Source: Perkinsus chesapeaki
Taxonomy: Eukaryota; Perkinsozoa; Perkinsida; Perkinsidae
Assembly (NCBI GenBank): GCA_013115145.1
Contig: JAAPAO010000407.1
Span: 1-32,204 of the forward strand
Reading direction: 5' to 3'
DNA length: 32,204 bases
This document shows positions 31,857-32,204 of this stretch, piece after piece. Position 1 is the first letter of the stretch, and each line of letters begins with the position of its first letter. The notes beneath the pieces are model-generated. The model worked only from the letters and a program-made list of their open reading frames with translations. It was not told the origin of the DNA and ran no database searches. The position numbers were made by a program, and so were the translations under genes.

Positions 31857-32204
31857 GATACAAAAACAATCAGCTGATTTCTACGATTCAGTGGAAAGTA
31901 ATAATTCGAAGAAGTCCACATAAGCTTGTCCCCTCAGAAATTCCCTTATATGTGCCAATGACATCGACTGCACCGTAGTAAGGCAATGTTTCATGCAACT
32001 GCATGTAATGCAGAGGTCGGATTTTGGCGACTGCTTGCGACAGAGGTTAATGAACACGGTTAACACCCGTATGATCTAGGTTCAAACCTCGGCAAACCAC
32101 TTTTATTGTTTTGGCCTACAAGCGACTCGCTCTGTCATGGGCGAGCGCCAACCTCAAAGAAGGATCTATTGGCAGTTTCTGATATGATGATGAAACCGTA
32201 ATTC
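31857..32204. other. Upstream of RING gene, to window end
   Basis: No coding feature I can support; an open minus frame at 31881-32066 lacks protein-like character. It probably contains the promoter of the RING gene, and a tRNA-like fragment at 32041-32098. Confidence 0.4.
32041..32098 (+). repeat. tRNA-like fragment near the window end
   Basis: ACGGTTAACACCCG resembles an A-box region and CTAGGTTCAAACCTCGG a B-box region, but they are only about 10 bases apart and no anticodon arm fits. Also degenerate. Confidence 0.4.

Overview
The window is nuclear DNA from an intron-rich protist. Coding regions are split by many short GT-AG introns (often 40-70 nt), most genes lie on the minus strand, and two identical tRNA genes with Pol III-type T-runs are present. 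A RAP-domain protein, a eukaryotic phosphotransacetylase with a presequence-like N-terminus and dense short introns point to an alveolate such as Perkinsus. That assignment is an inference and is not proven by the sequence.

Layout. 1-1350: no gene I can support. 1424-3329 (+): a lysine-rich ORF followed by four in-phase exons of an unrecognised protein. 3406-4741 (-): a complete seven-exon phosphate acetyltransferase gene, the most secure identification here. 5318-6603 (-): an unrecognised membrane protein with a signal peptide. 6903-6974 (+): tRNA-Ala(CGC). 7442-7888 (-): a two-exon small secreted protein with a PP1-docking-like motif. 8186 to about 14590 (-): a large alpha-helical multi-exon gene ending in a RAP domain. 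Its introns hold a second, identical tRNA-Ala and a 685-bp Tc1/mariner-type element with 201-bp inverted repeats.

15287-20335 and 21124-26200 (both -): two tandem paralogues, here called A and B. Each can be modelled as 16 exons with identical intron phases. They encode type I membrane proteins of about 616 and 639 residues: signal peptide, cysteine-containing ectodomain, one membrane segment and a cytoplasmic tail. I do not recognise the family. 26553-30854 (-): a multi-exon membrane protein with EF-hand-like segments, only partly resolved. 31073-31856 (-): a complete five-exon C3HC4 RING protein with a C-terminal membrane anchor.

The most unusual content is in the introns. About ten tRNA-like fragments (B box, sometimes A box) lie scattered through the window, many in introns. 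They differ between matching introns of paralogues A and B, and in two introns the 5' splice site falls inside the D-arm-like sequence. An 18-bp palindrome, ATCGATC-N4-GATCGAT, occurs five times, always in noncoding DNA, and a short motif CGCCACGAAATT recurs six times, including at a splice donor. Together these suggest small dispersed elements that colonise introns.

Limits: all splice models were made by eye from reading frame, GT-AG signals and phase. They are strong for pta, the RING gene and paralogues A and B, and weak for the RAP gene, 26553-30854, 5318-6603 and 1424-3329.
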